A stretch of DNA of 7,992 nucleotides from Aequorivita sp. (lineage in GTDB: Bacteria; Bacteroidota; Bacteroidia; Flavobacteriales; Flavobacteriaceae). Position 1 is the stretch's first letter. Each line of letters opens with the position of its first letter. The position numbers were made by a program, and so were the translations under genes. The DNA lies in the NCBI GenBank assembly GCA_002733915.1, contig NVXN01000005.1, positions 172,164 to 180,155 on the forward strand, written 5' to 3'. Shown piece by piece: positions 5,633 through 7,992 of the stretch. The notes beneath the pieces are model-generated. The model saw only the letters and a list, made by a program, of their open reading frames with translations. It was not told where the DNA came from and did not search any database.

Positions 5633-7963
5633 ATGAAACAATTAAAATACATATTACTTCTAATGTTAATGGGATGTCAAACTGTTTTTAGCCAAAACAT
5701 TTTTGAACCATCCAAAGAAGGAAATACCGAAAATCGTCCTGTTCGCGAATATACTTTGACCATCAAGGAAGAAATGGTAAACAAAGCAGGAAAAGATGTA
5801 AAAGGAATGACCGTAAACGGAGGTATTCCAGGTCCAATTTTGGAATTTACCGAAGGCGAATATGCCGTCATTTATGTGAAAAACGAAATGGAGGAAGAAA
5901 CTTCCGTCCATTGGCACGGAATAATCATCCCCAATTTTTTCGATGGAGTTCCCTATTTGACCACACCGCCCATTCGCCCCGGTGAAACTTTCAAATATGA
6001 ATTTCCCATAACACAGGCCGGCACCTATTGGTATCATTCGCACACGATGTTGCAGGAACAAAGCGGTGTTTTTGGCTCAATTGTTATAAATCCAAAAGAA
6101 AAAACCTTGGATTATGATACAGATTTGGTATTGATGCTTTCCGATTGGACAAACGAAAAACCGATGAATGTACTACGTAATCTAAAACGTGGTAACGAAT
6201 GGTACGGAATGAAAAAAGGAACGTCAACACCATTAAACCAAGTAATAGGCCGTGGTGCATTTGGTGCACAGCTCGATTTTTGGCGACAACGGATGGAAGG
6301 AGCAGATATAGCCGACATCTATTATCCCGCTTTTTTAGTAAACGGTCAACAAAATCCCGAATATCCCAATTTTAAGGCAGGCGAAAAAGTGAGGTTGCGC
6401 ATCATCAACGGTTCAGCCTCTACCCAATTTTGGATGACTTTTGGTGGCGAAATGCCCACATTGGTTGCTGCGGATGGACTGGATGTAACACCTATCCAAA
6501 AAAATAAAACCTTCATTGCCATTGCCGAAACTTATGATTTTATAGTCACCATCCCCGAAAACGGCAAAATTGAGTTCCGTGCAATGGCACAGGATGGGTC
6601 GGGCACGGCAACTGCCTTTATTGGAAATGGTAAAGTGATACCTGCGGAAGTAGTTCCAAGGCCCGATAAAATCAAGATGATGCAGCAAATGGCAAAAATG
6701 GATATGAAAATGGGAGCACACGCCTTAAAATTCCAGTCAAAGAAAGATGAACGCTATGAGATGAAAGAGGAATATGGGATGCAAATGGACGGAATGTCAA
6801 TGGACCATTCCAAAATGGACCACTCAAAGATGGAAATGAAAGATGAAAAAATGGATATGAATATGTCCAAAGATTCCACACGGAAGAAGAAAATGGACCA
6901 TTCCAAAATGGATATGGATGAAAAGGAAATGGTTGATATGGATGGAATGCAAATGTTTTCAGAGTACAATTATGATTACCTCAAATCACCAGAAAAAACT
7001 ACCTATTCCAAGGATGTTCCGGTTAAGGAAATCCTTTTGAACCTTACCGGAAATATGAACCGCTATATCTGGAGTATGAACGGTGTGCCGCTTTCGGAGA
7101 CCGACCAGATTAAAATAAACCATAAAGAAGTTACCCGAATTACCCTTAACAACCTAACGATGATGCACCACCCAATGCACCTTCACGGGCACTTTTTTAG
7201 GGTCATTAATGTGAACGGAGAATATTCACCCTTAAAGCATACCGTCAATGTACCCCCAATGGGTGAAGTAACTATAGAGTTCTACGGCAACGAGTATGGC
7301 GATTGGTTTTTTCATTGCCACATTCTGTACCATATGATGAGCGGGATGGCAAGGGTAATGAGCTATGATACCACAAGAGATGACCGCTTAAAAGGATATC
7401 CCATAAGTGGTTTGATTACCGAAGCTGATAAATATTATACGTGGGCAATGGTAGATGCCGCATCACATATGACAGAGTTTAATTTCGTGACTTCAAACAT
7501 CCGAAACCAATTTAATATTTCCGCAGAATACGGCTGGAATCAGAATCTGGAAGCCGAAGTTACCTACGAACGCTATCTGCACGATTATTTAAGGGTTTTT
7601 GGTGGAGTGAATATTGAAAATGAAATTGAGGACAGTTTGGATGAACTTTCTACCACAGCAATTGCCGGAATTCGATTTTTAACACCCTATCTCTTTAATC
7701 TCGATGTGCGAATGGATAGCAAATTACGGCCGCAAATAAGCTTAAGCCGTGAAATACTCATTTTGCCAAGAACCGCCATTTTTGGCAGTTATGAATACCA
7801 AGCAGATTTTGGATGGGTAAATGACCTTCCTAACGGAGATAATTTCGCAAGCGAAGTTGTTTGGAATGCAGGAATCGAATATTTCCTTTCAAGAAACTTT
7901 TCATTGATGGCAAGCTACGATAACCGTTTTGGTGCTGGTGGAGGTTTATCGGCAAGATTTTAA
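5633..7963 (+). CDS. Multicopper oxidase fused to a C-terminal CopB-like outer-membrane barrel
   Basis: This 776-residue protein is likely a periplasmic Cu(I) oxidase of the CopA/PcoA type, anchored in the outer membrane by its own C-terminus. Three cupredoxin domains are visible, at about 40-155, 160-340 and 455-580. The copper ligands are complete: H93-W-H95-G, H135-S-H137, H513-P-M-H516-L-H518 and H561-C562-H563 with H567 and M572. These supply the type 1 (H513, C562, H567, M572), type 2 (H93, H516) and type 3 sites. Residues 349-441 hold 24 methionines and three MDHSK motifs, as in CopA. From about 600 to 776 the sequence becomes alternating, strand-like and ends in F776; it resembles CopB/PcoB (for example L683-T-P-Y-L-F and the R698-P-Q-I-S-L-S-R-E-I-L stretch). 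The signal peptide is Sec-like (cleavage near V18-F-S-Q21), without twin arginines; C15 makes a poor lipobox. The gene follows pump and channel genes, supporting copper detoxification. The oxidase call is firm; the barrel is probable. Confidence 0.92.
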   Translation: MKQLKYILLLMLMGCQTVFSQNIFEPSKEGNTENRPVREYTLTIKEEMVNKAGKDVKGMTVNGGIPGPILEFTEGEYAVIYVKNEMEEETSVHWHGIIIPNFFDGVPYLTTPPIRPGETFKYEFPITQAGTYWYHSHTMLQEQSGVFGSIVINPKEKTLDYDTDLVLMLSDWTNEKPMNVLRNLKRGNEWYGMKKGTSTPLNQVIGRGAFGAQLDFWRQRMEGADIADIYYPAFLVNGQQNPEYPNFKAGEKVRLRIINGSASTQFWMTFGGEMPTLVAADGLDVTPIQKNKTFIAIAETYDFIVTIPENGKIEFRAMAQDGSGTATAFIGNGKVIPAEVVPRPDKIKMMQQMAKMDMKMGAHALKFQSKKDERYEMKEEYGMQMDGMSMDHSKMDHSKMEMKDEKMDMNMSKDSTRKKKMDHSKMDMDEKEMVDMDGMQMFSEYNYDYLKSPEKTTYSKDVPVKEILLNLTGNMNRYIWSMNGVPLSETDQIKINHKEVTRITLNNLTMMHHPMHLHGHFFRVINVNGEYSPLKHTVNVPPMGEVTIEFYGNEYGDWFFHCHILYHMMSGMARVMSYDTTRDDRLKGYPISGLITEADKYYTWAMVDAASHMTEFNFVTSNIRNQFNISAEYGWNQNLEAEVTYERYLHDYLRVFGGVNIENEIEDSLDELSTTAIAGIRFLTPYLFNLDVRMDSKLRPQISLSREILILPRTAIFGSYEYQADFGWVNDLPNGDNFASEVVWNAGIEYFLSRNFSLMASYDNRFGAGGGLSARF
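6677..6955 (+). repeat. Met/His-rich copper-binding segment with MDHSK repeats
   Basis: Within the oxidase, residues 349-441 contain 24 methionines, four histidines (H363, H392, H397, H423) and no cysteine. MDHSK occurs at 390-394, 395-399 and 421-425. At DNA level the first and third copies share a 21-base identity (6799-6819 and 6892-6912), while the middle copy has diverged at synonymous positions. The segment lies between the second and third cupredoxin domains, where CopA/PcoA proteins carry similar repeats that bind several copper ions. Copper binding here is inferred from that family. Confidence 0.8.
7430..7960 (+). other. CopB/PcoB-like beta-barrel domain of the oxidase
   Basis: Residues about 600-776 follow the last copper ligands of the oxidase and do not belong to a cupredoxin fold. 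They show roughly eight to ten amphipathic strand-like stretches separated by polar turns, for example around 627-637, 639-650, 653-663, 674-684, 686-695, 699-709, 714-727, 741-752, 755-766 and 769-776. The chain ends in an aromatic residue, with hydrophobic residues at alternate positions (L772, A774, F776), as in outer-membrane proteins folded by the BAM complex. The order of motifs recalls the barrel of CopB/PcoB, usually a separate protein of the cop/pco operons. This assignment rests on remembered family features, not an alignment. Confidence 0.65.
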
Positions 7964-7981
7964 TAAATAAAAACTAAAGTT

Positions 7982-7992
7982 ATGATGTACGC
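7982..7992 (+). CDS. Start of a further gene, cut by the window end
   Basis: An ATG at 7982 (a second follows at 7985) comes 18 bases after the oxidase stop, preceded by an A-rich leader like those of the other starts here. Only the codons for M-M-Y and two bases of the next are visible, so the product cannot be identified. The close spacing suggests the same operon. The missing periplasmic adaptor (CusB) or another copper-handling protein would be a reasonable guess from context, but nothing in the visible bases supports a specific choice. Confidence 0.4.

Noticed and set aside
6799..6912. CRISPR-like or mobile-element repeats
   Set aside because: The repeats are in-frame codons for MDHSK motifs within a metal-binding segment, with uneven spacing and no array structure.
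6672..6969. Minus-strand open frames rich in Ser, Phe and Ile opposite the Met-rich segment
   Set aside because: They are the reverse reading of the repetitive ATG/GAT/CAT-rich DNA that encodes the Met/His-rich stretch, with no start context or family resemblance.

Overview
The window looks like part of a copper (or copper/silver) resistance operon from a member of the Bacteroidota, most likely a flavobacterium. The evidence is the low-GC, A-rich DNA, the absence of Shine-Dalgarno sequences before the starts, A-rich leaders, a small protein with the HYC, CC and PP signatures found in Bacteroidota, and exported proteins whose signal peptides end in G-Q or S-Q. I cannot name the genus. All genes lie on the + strand, and I see no RNA genes, insertion sequences, CRISPR arrays or attachment sites.

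Layout: (1) 36-452, a small exported Cys-rich protein of the HYC_CC_PP type. (2) 453-554, a 102-base gap with a bulged hairpin, a candidate flavobacterial promoter and a short palindrome. (3) 555-4337, a CusA-like heavy-metal RND pump of 1260 residues, longer than E. coli CusA because of lineage-type insertions. (4) 4334-5569, a TolC-like outer-membrane factor whose start overlaps the pump stop as ATGA. (5) 5633-7963, a multicopper oxidase with a Met/His-rich copper-binding segment and a C-terminal CopB-like outer-membrane barrel. (6) 7982 onward, the first codons of another gene.

How they may work together: the pump and outer-membrane factor would expel Cu(I)/Ag(I) across the envelope, but the periplasmic adaptor (CusB) they need is not in the window and is expected downstream or elsewhere. 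The oxidase would convert periplasmic Cu(I) to the less toxic Cu(II) and bind copper through its Met-rich segment. The small Cys-rich protein probably handles metal near the pump, though its role is unknown.

The most notable feature is the last complete gene. It appears to join in one polypeptide what proteobacterial cop/pco operons encode as two proteins: the periplasmic oxidase CopA/PcoA and the outer-membrane protein CopB/PcoB. It carries a Sec-type rather than a Tat-type signal, which fits a protein that must cross the inner membrane unfolded in order to build a barrel.
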